Part shown: piece after piece, positions 9,336 through 19,635 of the stretch | Layout of the letters: the number at the start of each line of letters is the position of its first letter | How positions within the stretch are numbered: position 1 is the first letter of the stretch | NCBI GenBank assembly: GCA_021325375.1 | Contig: JAJPHG010000021.1 | Location: forward strand, 30,243 to 94,242 | Reading direction: 5' to 3' | Origin: Alphaproteobacteria bacterium | GTDB lineage: Bacteria > Pseudomonadota > Alphaproteobacteria > Micropepsales > Micropepsaceae | DNA length: 64,000 nucleotides | Program-made: the position numbers and the translations under genes | The notes under the pieces: model-generated | What the model saw: the letters and a program-made list of their open reading frames with translations, nothing else | Told to the model about the DNA's origin: nothing | Database searches by the model: none

Positions 9336-9404
9336 GAAACCCTCCCAGGTGAGTCTGGCGGCAGTTTACCCCTTTTTTGCTGCTTTTCAGCCTTTTCTTA
9401 CCAC

Positions 9405-9434
9405 CGTCATGGCCGGGCTTGTCCCGGCCACTAC
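9405..9434. repeat. short GTCATGGCCGGG-type hairpin
   Basis: A hairpin GGCCGGG / CCCGGCC with a 5-base loop CTTGT, preceded by CGTCAT. It is a truncated relative of the dispersed GTCATGGCC elements and lies in the gap between secD and the PuuD-like gene. Confidence 0.55.
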
Positions 9435-9445
9435 GGCTAGGGCGA

Positions 9446-11062
9446 TTAAATCGCCAGCACCTTCGGGCGGCGCATCACCAGCCACATCACCACGATCAGG
9501 CGCGTCACCATGACGGCGGTGAAGAACGAGGTGATGATGCCCAGGCCCAGCGTCACCGCGAAGCCGCGCACCGGGCCCGAGCCCAGCTCGAACAGGATCA
9601 GCGAGGCGATCAGGTGGGTGGCGTTGGCGTCGACGATGGTCGCCATGGCGCGGCGGAAGCCGGCGTCGATCGAGGCGATCATGCCGCGGCCGTTGCGCTG
9701 CTCCTCGCGTATTCGCTCGTAGATCAGCACGTTGGCGTCGACCGCCATGCCCATGGTCAGCACGATGCCGGCAATACCGGGCAAGGTCAGCGTGGCGCCG
9801 AGCAGGGTGAGGATCGCGACCAGCAGGATGAGGTTGAAGGTCAGCGCGATGTCGGCGAAGACCCCGAACAGCCCGTAGCGTCCGATCATGAACAGCATGA
9901 CGAGGACAAGGCCCGCGAGCGTCGAATAGCGCCCGGCGACGATCGAGTCCGAGCCCAGCGTGGCGCTGACGGTGCGCTGGTTGATCGGCTTCAAGGGGGC
10001 CGGCAGCGCGCCCGCGCGCAGCAGCACCGCGAGGTCGTTGGCCTCCTGCGGCGTGAAATTGCCCGTGATCTGCCCCGAGCCGCCGAGGATCACGCCCTCG
10101 ATTCTCGGCGCGGTGATGACCTTCTTGTCGAGCACGATGGCGAAGAGGTGGCCGACATTGTCCTTGGTGACGTCGCCGAACTCGCGCGCGCCGACGGAGT
10201 CGAACTTGAAATTGACGTCGGGCCGGCCGGTCTGCTGGTCGAAGCCCGCCTGCGCGTCGGTCAGCCGGTCGCCCGCGACCAGCACGCGCTTCTGCACCAC
10301 GATCGGCGGCTGCTTGGCGCCGTTGCGCTGGCCCTGCTGCTCGAGCAGCTCCGAGCCGATCGGCACCACGCCCTTCTCCGCCGCCGCCAGGTCGGCGGAT
10401 TCGTCGACGAGCTGGAACGTCATCTTCGCGGTGGTCTGCAGGATCTTGAGCAGGCGCGTCGGGTCCTTCAGGCCCGGGACCTGCACGACGATGCGGTCGT
10501 CGCCCTGGCGCTCGATCGACGGCTCGCGCGTGCCGAGCTCGTCGATGCGCTTGCGCACGACTTCCATGGACTGCGAGACGATGTCGTTCTGCGCCTGTTT
10601 CTTGTAGGCGTCGGTCATGTGCATGGTGATGCGGTCGTCCGCCGACACGGACACGTCGTATTGCCGCGCCACGCCCGAGAGCACGCCGCCGCCCGCCGAC
10701 GGATTGAGGGAATCGACGATGCCGCGCGCCTGATCGAGGCCGTCATGGCTGGTGATGTGGACCGAGACTGTGTCGGAGGTGATCGCGGTCTTGTCGAAGG
10801 CGATGCCCGCCTTGCGCAAGCCGTGGCGCAGGTCGATCAGCATCGACTCGATCTTGTCCTTCTGGACCTCGTCGAGCTGGACCTCGAGCAGCATGTCCGA
10901 GCCGCCCTGGAGGTCGAGGCCGAGCGTGACGCTGAGATTGGCCCAGCCCGCCGGCAGGCGCGAGCGCACGCCGTCGGGCAGCAGCATGGGCATCACGACG
11001 AGCACCGCGCCGAGCAGGATCGCGGCGACGACGACGCGCACCCAAAGGGAGACTTGCAGCAT
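9446..11062 (-). CDS. secD: protein translocase subunit SecD
   Basis: 538 residues, an inner-membrane Sec accessory subunit that uses the proton gradient to help preproteins leave SecYEG. An N-terminal transmembrane helix is followed by the periplasmic P1 region, with LGLDLQGGSDMLLEV as the family signature near the start. The C-terminal RND-like membrane block includes GIVLTMGMAVDANVLIYERI and the preceding membrane helices. It is 12 bases downstream of yajC, the usual partner. SecF is not next in line but lies at 61706-62644, which is unusual because secD and secF are usually adjacent. Confidence 0.96.
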   Translation of the reverse strand: MLQVSLWVRVVVAAILLGAVLVVMPMLLPDGVRSRLPAGWANLSVTLGLDLQGGSDMLLEVQLDEVQKDKIESMLIDLRHGLRKAGIAFDKTAITSDTVSVHITSHDGLDQARGIVDSLNPSAGGGVLSGVARQYDVSVSADDRITMHMTDAYKKQAQNDIVSQSMEVVRKRIDELGTREPSIERQGDDRIVVQVPGLKDPTRLLKILQTTAKMTFQLVDESADLAAAEKGVVPIGSELLEQQGQRNGAKQPPIVVQKRVLVAGDRLTDAQAGFDQQTGRPDVNFKFDSVGAREFGDVTKDNVGHLFAIVLDKKVITAPRIEGVILGGSGQITGNFTPQEANDLAVLLRAGALPAPLKPINQRTVSATLGSDSIVAGRYSTLAGLVLVMLFMIGRYGLFGVFADIALTFNLILLVAILTLLGATLTLPGIAGIVLTMGMAVDANVLIYERIREEQRNGRGMIASIDAGFRRAMATIVDANATHLIASLILFELGSGPVRGFAVTLGLGIITSFFTAVMVTRLIVVMWLVMRRPKVLAI

Positions 11063-11074
11063 GAGACGTCTTCC

Positions 11075-11380
11075 TCAGCCCGACTTCGCGGTGTCGACGG
11101 GCTGCGCCTTGGCGCGCACGTCGCTGAGCGTCGATTTGAGCACCTTGACCTGGACGTTGTCGGCGATCTCGAGCGTGATCTCGGTGTCCTCGGGCTGCGG
11201 CGCCTTCACCACCTTGGCGATGAGGCCGCCGGCGGTGACGACCGTGTCGCCGCGCCGCACGTTGGAGATCGAGTTGCGCAGATCCTTCGCGCGCGCCTGC
11301 TGCGGACGGATCAGCAGGAAGTACATCACCGCGATCATCAGGACGATGGGAACGAAGGGGCTGGAGATGATATCTTGCAT
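11075..11380 (-). CDS. yajC: preprotein translocase subunit YajC
   Basis: 101 residues: one N-terminal transmembrane helix (FVPIVLMIAVMYFLLIRPQ) and a cytoplasmic domain with the family motif RRGDTVVTAGGLIAKV. YajC associates with SecDF in the inner membrane. It is the first gene of the yajC-secD unit and is divergent from the DUF815 ATPase at 11467, with 86 bases between the two starts to hold both promoters. Confidence 0.93.
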   Translation of the reverse strand: MQDIISSPFVPIVLMIAVMYFLLIRPQQARAKDLRNSISNVRRGDTVVTAGGLIAKVVKAPQPEDTEITLEIADNVQVKVLKSTLSDVRAKAQPVDTAKSG

Positions 11381-11466
11381 CAGGGAGACCGTAATTGTAT
11401 TGCCGCGCCGGGCCGGGCGCGGACTATAGCTTCGCGGCCCCGCTTTGCAACCGAGGGGTTTGCCCC

Positions 11467-12321
11467 ATGGCGCCCAAGGAAAATGGGCTCTTGAAGCGCA
11501 TCGCCGATGCTCTGGAACGGCTTGCGCCCGCGGCGCTGGGCCGGCAGGCCCCCGCCGAGGGCGAAGCCTTCGTCTGGGAGCCCCTGCATGGGGGGCTGGT
11601 CGGGGTCGCGCATGTGGCGAGCCTGCCGCTGTCGCTGCTCAAGGGCATCGACGTTGCGCGCGACGCGCTGTTCGAGAACACGCGCCGCTTCGCACGCGGC
11701 CTGCCCGCCAACAACGCGCTTCTGTGGGGCGCGCGCGGCATGGGCAAGAGCTCGCTGGTCAAGGCGGTTCATGCCGGGATCAACCGCGCGGCCAAGCCGG
11801 CCGCGCGCCTCGTCCTGGTCGAGATCCATCGCGAGGACATCGCGAGCCTGCCCTCTCTCCTGCGCATCCTGCGCGCCGACCGGCGGCGCTTCCTGCTATA
11901 TTGTGACGATCTTTCCTTCGACAAGGACGACACCAGCTACAAATCGCTGAAAGCCGCGCTGGAGGGCGGCATCGAGGGACGGCCGCAGAACGTGCTGTTC
12001 TACGCGACCTCGAACCGGCGCCACCTGATGCCGCGCGAGATGATGGAGAACGAGCGCTCCACCGCGATCAACCCGTCCGAGGCCGTGGAGGAGAAGGTCT
12101 CGCTCTCCGACCGCTTCGGGCTGTGGCTCGGCTTCCACAACTGCAGCCAGGACGACTATCTCGCGATGGTCGACGCCTATGCCGCGCATTTTCGTCTGGG
12201 GACGGACGATCTTTACGCCAGGGCGCTCGCCTGGTCGGCAACCCGCGGCGCCCGCTCCGGCCGCGTCGCCTGGCAGTTCATCCAGGACGCGGCGGGGGAG
12301 ATGGGGAAGAAACTCGAATAG
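11467..12321 (+). CDS. DUF815 family ATP-binding protein
   Basis: 284 residues of the AAA+-like DUF815 family. Walker A is GARGMGKSSLV; a Walker B-like stretch is RFLLYCDDLSF; then YATSNRRHLMP resembles sensor 1. The ATG at 11467 is chosen because GAGGGG lies 8 bases ahead; upstream in-frame codons have no site. The biological role of the family is unknown, although it is repeatedly found beside yajC-secD in alphaproteobacteria. It is convergent with the nlpD-like gene, with a 205-bp palindromic element between. Confidence 0.85.
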   Translation: MAPKENGLLKRIADALERLAPAALGRQAPAEGEAFVWEPLHGGLVGVAHVASLPLSLLKGIDVARDALFENTRRFARGLPANNALLWGARGMGKSSLVKAVHAGINRAAKPAARLVLVEIHREDIASLPSLLRILRADRRRFLLYCDDLSFDKDDTSYKSLKAALEGGIEGRPQNVLFYATSNRRHLMPREMMENERSTAINPSEAVEEKVSLSDRFGLWLGFHNCSQDDYLAMVDAYAAHFRLGTDDLYARALAWSATRGARSGRVAWQFIQDAAGEMGKKLE

Positions 12322-12327
12322 CTCCAT

Positions 12328-12532
12328 TGTCATGGCCCGCGAATGCGGGCCACCCAGGTGAGTTCTGCACACTTTCACCAACCACATCGTCATCGCCCGC
12401 TTTATGCGGGCGACCTACGGCAGTCTTGCGAGAAAACGTCCGTGGGTGGCCCGGACAAGCCGGGCCATGATGACTTTTTTGAAAGAACAGAGAAGACGGC
12501 ACCTGGGTGGCCCGCATTCGCGGGCCATGACA
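12328..12532. repeat. composite palindromic element with 33-base perfect terminal inverted repeats
   Basis: 205 bp. The left arm 12328-12360 (starting TGTCATGGCCCGCGAATG) is the exact reverse complement of the right arm 12500-12532. Inside are two further degenerate copies of the same hairpin, around 12375-12415 and 12443-12472. The arms match those of the elements at 7729 and 35586, but the CGCGGAG inner hairpin of those copies is missing. It lies between two convergent genes. Confidence 0.85.
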
Positions 12533-12542
12533 GTTAGGGCGC

Positions 12543-13271
12543 CTAGTTCGACGCCACCACGATGCCCTTTGGCAGCAGCGCCTTGGGATCGACGGGGTGC
12601 TTGTCGCGGCGGATCTCGAAATGGAGCTGCGGCGAGGAGACGTCGCCGGTGGCGCCCACGGTCGCGATCACCTGCCCGCCGGCGACACGGTCGCCGCGGC
12701 TGACGCTGATCGATCCGACATGGGCGTAAGCGGTGAGATATCCGTCGTCGTGCTGGATGAGCACGAGATTGCCGTAGCCGCGCAGCTCGTTGCCGCAATA
12801 GCTGACGGTGCCCGCGGCCGCGGCGTGGATCTCGGCGCCGGGCGCGGCCGCAATGTTGATGCCGTCGTTGCGCTCGCCGGTCGAGTAGCTGCCGAAGTCG
12901 AGCACGATGCGGCCCGCGAGCGGCCAGCGAAAGCGCACGCTCGCGGCTTGCGCGTATTGCTGCGGCGGCGCTGCGGCATTATCCGTATACGGAGCGGGCT
13001 GCGGCGCCGTGTACCAGCCCGGCGTCTTTCGCGGCTTGGGCGTTGGGATCGCGGCCAGGCGCTGCGTCGTGACGGCCTGCGTCGGCGCCGACGATTTCTG
13101 CTGCACCGGCGGCAAGGTCACCGTGCGCGGGCCGTAGAAGGTGTTGTTCGCGCTCTTGTGCTCGCGCACGTCCCAGGAAAGCTCGGTGCGCGGCGAGGTC
13201 GAGCAGGCGGCGAGCGTCAGCGCGGCGCAAAGGGCCAGCGCGGCGCGCTCAACGTTTCCTCTCGACATCAT
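12543..13271 (-). CDS. NlpD-like LytM (M23) domain lipoprotein
   Basis: About 242 residues. A lipoprotein signal ends in LTLAAC; a proline/threonine-rich linker follows, then a LytM domain. The zinc ligands of active M23 peptidases are missing: the expected HxxxD is NDGINI and the expected HxH is QLHF. GNELRGYGNLVLIQHDDGYL closely resembles the degenerate LytM domain of NlpD, which activates cell-wall amidases instead of cutting peptidoglycan. The order surE-pcm-nlpD matches the classic enterobacterial order. The start within the end of pcm (13271, or 13268) is not certain; GTG/ATG alternatives exist up to 13301. Confidence 0.82.
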   Translation of the reverse strand: MMSRGNVERAALALCAALTLAACSTSPRTELSWDVREHKSANNTFYGPRTVTLPPVQQKSSAPTQAVTTQRLAAIPTPKPRKTPGWYTAPQPAPYTDNAAAPPQQYAQAASVRFRWPLAGRIVLDFGSYSTGERNDGINIAAAPGAEIHAAAAGTVSYCGNELRGYGNLVLIQHDDGYLTAYAHVGSISVSRGDRVAGGQVIATVGATGDVSSPQLHFEIRRDKHPVDPKALLPKGIVVASN

Positions 13272-13944
13272 CGCTCGATCTCGCATCGGGCAATCCCGCA
13301 ACCATCGGTACGAACATCACGGGGATGAGCGTGGTGCGCTCGATCCCGTTCTCGCGCCTGATGATCTGCGTCAAATGTTGAGAAAAACTTATCTTCGGCG
13401 CGAAAACGTCCGATTTCGGCACAGGACCCACCGGCGCGATCAGCCTTCCGCCCGGCTTTAACTGTTCGATAAGGTTCACGGGCACCTCGCCCACCGCGGC
13501 GGAGAGCAGGATGCGGTCGAACGGCGCCTGCCCGGGCCAGCCCTCGAGCCCGTCGGCGTGGCGGCTGACGATGTTGTCGAGCTTGAGCGCCTTGAAGCGC
13601 GCCTGCGCCAGGCTGAGCAGCGGCCTGTGGCGCTCGATCGTGTAGACCCTGCGGCACAGGGGCGACAGCACAGCCGCCTGATAGCCCGAGCCCGTGCCGA
13701 TCTCCAGCACGCGCATGCCCGGCGCGAGCTCCAGCTTCCAGGCGGCGTAAGCCACGATCAGGGGCTGGCTGATCGTCTGGCCGCAGGCGATGGGCAGCGC
13801 GGAATTGTCCCACGCCGCATGCGCGAAGGGCTCGTCGACGAAGAGGGCGCGCGGGATGCGCTCGATCACCGACAGGATGGGCTCGGGGATGCCGTATTTG
13901 CGCAAATCCATGATCAGGCGGATGACGCGCGGGTCGTCGCTCAC
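13249..13944 (-). CDS. pcm: protein-L-isoaspartate O-methyltransferase
   Basis: 231 residues. The enzyme methylates isoaspartyl residues of aged proteins with S-adenosylmethionine. Motifs: QTISQPLIVAYA ahead of the SAM-binding loop VLEIGTGSGYQAAVL, then YTIERH and the late block FDRILLSAAVGEVP. The start is GTG at 13944, overlapping the TGA of surE by 4 bases (GTGA), so the two are translationally coupled. It overlaps the start of the nlpD-like gene. Confidence 0.93.
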   Translation of the reverse strand: MSDDPRVIRLIMDLRKYGIPEPILSVIERIPRALFVDEPFAHAAWDNSALPIACGQTISQPLIVAYAAWKLELAPGMRVLEIGTGSGYQAAVLSPLCRRVYTIERHRPLLSLAQARFKALKLDNIVSRHADGLEGWPGQAPFDRILLSAAVGEVPVNLIEQLKPGGRLIAPVGPVPKSDVFAPKISFSQHLTQIIRRENGIERTTLIPVMFVPMVAGLPDARSSDDVERKR

Positions 13945-14705
13945 GGCACGAAGGCCCGGCGCATGCGCTCGACCTCGCCGCGCTCGGTCAAGTTCAGATG
14001 CAGCGGCGTGACCGAGATGCGCTTTTCATAGATCGCGCGCAGGTCGGTCCCTTCCTGCGGGTTGCTGCGCACGCGCTTGAAGCCGATCCAGAAATAGGGA
14101 AAGCCGCGCGCGTCGATGCGCCGGTCCAGCGCCGCGGTCTGCAGGTCGCGCTTGCCCTGCAGCGTGATCTCGGTGCCCTTCACGTCCTCGGGCACGCAAT
14201 CGGGGAAGTTCACGTTCATCAGCACGTCGGACGGCCAGCCGATCTCGACCAGGCGGCGGATCAGTCCGGGCCCGTGCGTCTCGCCGCAATTCCAGCGGAT
14301 GTCGCTGTTGGGCTCGAAGCCGTAGGACTGCGACATCGCGATCGAGGGGATGCCGAGCGCGCAGCCTTCCATCGCGCCCGCGATGGTGCCGGAATAGGTC
14401 ACGTCGTCGGCGAGGTTGGAGCCGCGATTGACGCCGGAGAGGATGAGCGTCGGCTGCGCGTCCTTCATGATGTGCGCGCAGGCCATCATCACGCAGTCTG
14501 TCGGCGTGCCGGTGACGGCGAAGCGGCGCGGGTCGATCTCGCGCAGGCGCAAGGGGAGCGCGAGGGTGAGCGAATGCGAGGCGCCGGACTGCTCGGTTTC
14601 GGGCGCCACAATCCAGACGTCGTCGGTCAGCGCATGCGCGATCCGCTCGGCGGCGCCGAGGCCGGGCGCGTGGATGCCGTCGTCATTGGTGATGAGGATG
14701 CGCAA
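13941..14705 (-). CDS. surE: 5'/3'-nucleotidase SurE
   Basis: 254 residues. SurE removes phosphate from nucleoside monophosphates. The metal-binding signature ITNDDGIHAPG is at the extreme N-terminus, and SGVNRGSNLADDVTYSGT follows as the conserved second block. The start is TTG at 14705 (TTGCGCATCCTC...), needed to give the family's usual MRIL beginning. It lies 3 bases after the GNAT gene and overlaps pcm, continuing the serS-GNAT-surE-pcm-nlpD operon. Confidence 0.94.
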   Translation of the reverse strand: MRILITNDDGIHAPGLGAAERIAHALTDDVWIVAPETEQSGASHSLTLALPLRLREIDPRRFAVTGTPTDCVMMACAHIMKDAQPTLILSGVNRGSNLADDVTYSGTIAGAMEGCALGIPSIAMSQSYGFEPNSDIRWNCGETHGPGLIRRLVEIGWPSDVLMNVNFPDCVPEDVKGTEITLQGKRDLQTAALDRRIDARGFPYFWIGFKRVRSNPQEGTDLRAIYEKRISVTPLHLNLTERGEVERMRRAFVP

Positions 14706-14708
14706 ACA

Positions 14709-16769
<2,061 letters not shown>

Positions 16770-16859
16770 TCTTCAAAAATTTCACGATGCATCGCACGAG
16801 ACGGGAACCGGCCGCGCTGCCTTTTCGTTCTCGTCCTGGAAGACAACACGCATACGACC

Positions 16860-16991
16860 ATGACCGGAAGAATCCTGTTCGACCTCGAAGCGCTGATCGG
16901 ATTGGGCGGCTTGCTCGCCATAGCTCTCGCCTGGGACACGCTCAAGAGCATGTTCCGGCTGCGCGGCCCGAACCCCCGCGCGCGGGCGTGA
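16860..16991 (+). CDS. predicted 43-residue single-helix membrane peptide
   Basis: MTGRILFDLEALIGLGGLLA is the N-terminal part: a short polar start and a hydrophobic helix, followed by the basic tail RLRGPNPRARA. The ORF ends 39 bases before the sulfotransferase start, on the same strand. No known family. It shares its helix-plus-basic-tail design with the peptide at 16626 but no clear residue identity. Confidence 0.35.
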   Translation: MTGRILFDLEALIGLGGLLAIALAWDTLKSMFRLRGPNPRARA

Positions 16992-17030
16992 GAATGTGCT
17001 AAAGGCTCTCCGCTCGAGGGGAGTCCAGCC

Positions 17031-17927
17031 ATGACCACGCCGCCGCGCAAGACGCGCGAAATCCACAACCACCATTTCGATTCCACGATCTGGAACGATT
17101 TCCGGTTCCGCGACGACGACGTCATCGTCGCAACTTACGGGAAATCCGGCACGACCTGGACGCAGCAGATCCTCGGCCAGCTCCTGTTCGGCGGCGCGGA
17201 GGGCATCGCGGTCGCCGAGGTCTCGCCCTGGCTCGACCTGCGCATCCCGCCCAAGGCGGTGAAGCTTCCGGCGGTGGAGGCGCAGACCCATCGCCGCTTC
17301 CTCAAGACGCACCTGCCGGTCGACGCGCTCGTCTTCTCGCCCAAGGCCAAATACATCTTCGTCGCCCGCGACGGCCGCGACGTGGCGTGGAGCTTCTATC
17401 ATCACCACGCCAACGCCAACGACACATGGTACGCGGCGCTCAACGACACGCCGGGCCTCGTCGGCGAGAAGATCGAGCGCCCCGGCGTGGAGGAGCCGGC
17501 CGCCTATTTCCGGCGCTGGCTCGCGCGCGACGGCCATCCGTTCTGGCCGTTCTGGGACGTGATCAGGAGCTGGTGGGACATCCGCGGCCTGCCCAACGTG
17601 ATGCTGCTGCACTACGCCGAGCTGAAAGCCGATCTTCCGGGCAGCATGCGCCGCATCGCGGGCTTCCTCGACATCCCCATCGACGAGAGACGCTGGGACG
17701 CGATCGTGAGCCACTGCACCTTCGACTACATGAAGGCGCATGCGGCGCAGAGCGCACCGCTCGGCGGCATCTTCTGGGACGGCGGCGCGGAGACGTTCAT
17801 CAACAAAGGCGTCAACGGCCGCTGGCGCGACCTGCTGAGCGTCGAGGACGTGAAGGCGTATGAGGATCGCGCGCTGAAGGAGCTCGGCCCCGACTGCGCC
17901 AAGTGGCTGGCGACGGGGGAGCGCTAA
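17031..17927 (+). CDS. PAPS-dependent sulfotransferase
   Basis: 298 residues of the cytosolic sulfotransferase fold. The 5'-phosphosulfate loop is YGKSGTTWTQQIL (about residues 38-50), the 3'-phosphate contact is FVARDGRDVAWSFYHHH, and the late nucleotide-binding part includes FDYMKAH and the end block KGVNGRWRDLL. The enzyme would transfer sulfate from PAPS to a small acceptor, unknown here. GAGGGGAGTC is placed ahead of the ATG. The product PAP would be cleared by the CysQ-type phosphatase encoded at 58867. It is convergent with tatC. Confidence 0.88.
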   Translation: MTTPPRKTREIHNHHFDSTIWNDFRFRDDDVIVATYGKSGTTWTQQILGQLLFGGAEGIAVAEVSPWLDLRIPPKAVKLPAVEAQTHRRFLKTHLPVDALVFSPKAKYIFVARDGRDVAWSFYHHHANANDTWYAALNDTPGLVGEKIERPGVEEPAAYFRRWLARDGHPFWPFWDVIRSWWDIRGLPNVMLLHYAELKADLPGSMRRIAGFLDIPIDERRWDAIVSHCTFDYMKAHAAQSAPLGGIFWDGGAETFINKGVNGRWRDLLSVEDVKAYEDRALKELGPDCAKWLATGER

Positions 17928-17949
17928 ACCTCCCCCTTGTGGGGAGGTT
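17927..17949. terminator. convergent terminator hairpin between sulfotransferase and tatC
   Basis: AACCTCCCC (17927-17935) pairs perfectly with GGGGAGGTT (17941-17949), loop CTTGT. The hairpin overlaps the stop codons of both converging genes, so it could end transcription from either side; U-tracts are short. Confidence 0.55.
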
Positions 17950-18751
17950 AAGAGGCCGCCTTCTTCTCTTTCCTGGCGCGACTGCGCTCGATCAGCCACA
18001 CGCAGCCGATCGAGACCTCGTAGAGAAGCACCAGCGGCACCGCGAGGCTGATCATGCTGAATGCGTCGGGCGGGGTGATGACCGCGGCGAGCGCGGCAAT
18101 GCCGACGACGGCGTAGCGGCGCACCTGGCGCAGCTGCTTGGAGGTGACGAGCCCCACGCGCCCCAGAAGCGTGAGCAGCACCGGCATCTGGAACGTCAGC
18201 CCGAACGCGAAGATCAAGGTCATGACGAAGTCGAGATACTCGCTCACCTTCGCCTGGAGCTGGATGCCCAGCGTGTTGGGGCCACTCTGCGTCTGGTAGC
18301 CCAGGAAGAACTGGATCGCCTGCGGCAGCATCACATAGAGCACGAACGCGGCGCCGGCGACGAACAGCACCGGCGTCGCGAACAGGAACGGCAGGAAGGC
18401 GCGCCGCTCGTTCTTGTAGAGGCCGGGTGCGACGAACATCCACACCTGCGAGGCGATGACGGGGAACGCCAGGCACAGGCCTGCGAACATGCCGACCTTC
18501 ACATAGGTGAAGAACGTCTCGTAGAGCGCGGTGTAGATCAAATGGTCGTTGGCGTGGCCGGCGAGCGCGTGCGCCAACGGCATCGTCAGGAACGCGTAGA
18601 TGTACTTGGCGAAGAAGAAGCAGACCAGGAAGCAGACGAGAAACGCCAGGATCGACCAGATCAGCCGCTTGCGCAGCTCGAGCAGATGATCGAGCAGCGG
18701 CGCCTTGGTCGCCTCGATCGCCTCTTCGTCCTCTTGCGCGCGCGCGGTCAT
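17948..18751 (-). CDS. tatC: Sec-independent protein translocase subunit TatC
   Basis: 267 residues with six transmembrane helices. Near the N-terminus LLDHLLELRKRLIWSI is the cytoplasmic twin-arginine signal recognition region, and FVAPGLYKNERRAFLPFLFA is the conserved loop with the functional Glu. TatC with TatB is the receptor for folded twin-arginine precursors; one likely client in this window is the DUF1501 protein at 27411. The start overlaps the stop of tatB by 4 bases. Confidence 0.96.
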   Translation of the reverse strand: MTARAQEDEEAIEATKAPLLDHLLELRKRLIWSILAFLVCFLVCFFFAKYIYAFLTMPLAHALAGHANDHLIYTALYETFFTYVKVGMFAGLCLAFPVIASQVWMFVAPGLYKNERRAFLPFLFATPVLFVAGAAFVLYVMLPQAIQFFLGYQTQSGPNTLGIQLQAKVSEYLDFVMTLIFAFGLTFQMPVLLTLLGRVGLVTSKQLRQVRRYAVVGIAALAAVITPPDAFSMISLAVPLVLLYEVSIGCVWLIERSRARKEKKAAS

Positions 18752-19113
18752 GACGCGGGCTGCGCCGGACCGGAGACGGGCGCCTCGGGCTCGGGCTCAG
18801 GCTCGGGCTCAGGCTCGTGCGCGGGCGGCTCGGACGACATCATGTCTTCGGGGACGATGGGCTCGTGCACCGTCTCGGCCGTGGCCCCGAACGGGCGCTG
18901 CTCGCGCAAGGCCACAAGCTCGGTGCGCAGCTCGTCGAGCTCGCTCTGCCGCGCCATCTCGTCGAAGCTCTTGCGGAACTCGCCCGCCATCGCGCGCGCC
19001 TTGCCGACCCAGCGGCCCGCGACGCGCGCGGCGCGCGGCAGGTCCTTGGGCCCGATGACGACGAGCGCCACGACCAGGACGATGAGGATATGGCTCCAGC
19101 TCAGGTCGAACAT
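18748..19113 (-). CDS. tatB: Sec-independent protein translocase subunit TatB
   Basis: 121 residues: an N-terminal membrane helix (SHILIVLVVALVVIGPKDLP) with the conserved Gly-Pro hinge, then an amphipathic helix and an acidic tail. The tail has an (Glu-Pro)n run made by a 12-base DNA repeat (about 18784-18817). TatB joins TatC to form the receptor complex. Gene order tatA-tatB-tatC is kept, with 15 bases to tatA and an overlap with tatC. Confidence 0.94.
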   Translation of the reverse strand: MFDLSWSHILIVLVVALVVIGPKDLPRAARVAGRWVGKARAMAGEFRKSFDEMARQSELDELRTELVALREQRPFGATAETVHEPIVPEDMMSSEPPAHEPEPEPEPEPEAPVSGPAQPAS

Positions 19114-19128
19114 CGCGCAAGCGCTCCG

Positions 19129-19347
19129 CTATTGCGCGGCCGTATCCTTCTTCGTCCCGTCGGGCTGGGTCTCCGGCGGCAGCGAGCGCGGCGGCGACGG
19201 CGGGTCGGGTTCGTTCAGGCCCTTGCGGAAGCTGGATATGCCCTTGCCGAGATCGCCCATCAGCTCGGAGATCTTGAACCGGCCGCCGAAAAGCAGCAGC
19301 GCGACCGCTCCGAGGATCAAGAGGTGCCAGATGCTGAAGCTACCCAT
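19129..19347 (-). CDS. tatA: Sec-independent protein translocase subunit TatA
   Basis: 72 residues: [20 protein letters not shown] forms the membrane helix, then [20 protein letters not shown] gives the hinge and amphipathic helix, followed by a charged tail ending near TQPDGTKKD. TatA oligomers make the translocation site. It is the first gene of the tatABC operon. Upstream lies a 200-bp repeat-rich gap before ppx. Confidence 0.94.
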   Translation of the reverse strand: MGSFSIWHLLILGAVALLLFGGRFKISELMGDLGKGISSFRKGLNEPDPPSPPRSLPPETQPDGTKKDTAAQ

Positions 19348-19425
19348 GGAGTCTCCTTCGCCCGCAATATGGGCGGTCTTTGCGGCCTCTTAAAGACCCG
19401 AAACGGTTAATGAAGCAAGCTTAGA

Positions 19426-19632
19426 TGACCCTCCCCTTGAGGGAGGGTCGACAATTTGCTGAGCGCAGCGAAGCAAATTTCGGGGAGGGGAAATGTCGCA
19501 GGCGCCCGAACCCCTCCCCGAAAAATGCTTCGCATTTTCGACCCTCCCTCCCGGCTCCGCCTTCGGCTACGCCGCGGCAGAAGTTTCTCCTGGCACGCCG
19601 TAGCGAAAGCAGAGGCGGCAAGGGGAGGGTTG
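19426..19632. repeat. CCCTCCCC-type composite inverted repeat
   Basis: A run of paired motifs: CCCTCCCCTTGAGGGAGGG forms one hairpin; GAGCGCAGCGAAGCAAATTT with CGGGGAGGGG lies next; CCCCTCCCCG with AATGCTTCGCATT and CGACCCTCCCTC follows in reverse order; the element ends AGGGGAGGGTTGGG. It is a different repeat class from the GTCATGG elements. It fills most of the 288-base gap between tatA and ppx; no gene was seen in that gap. Confidence 0.65.
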
Positions 19633-19635
19633 GGA

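Noticed and set aside
9377..11494. Long plus-strand frame across secD and yajC
   Set aside because: Same high-GC shadow effect; both real genes on the minus strand have complete family signatures.
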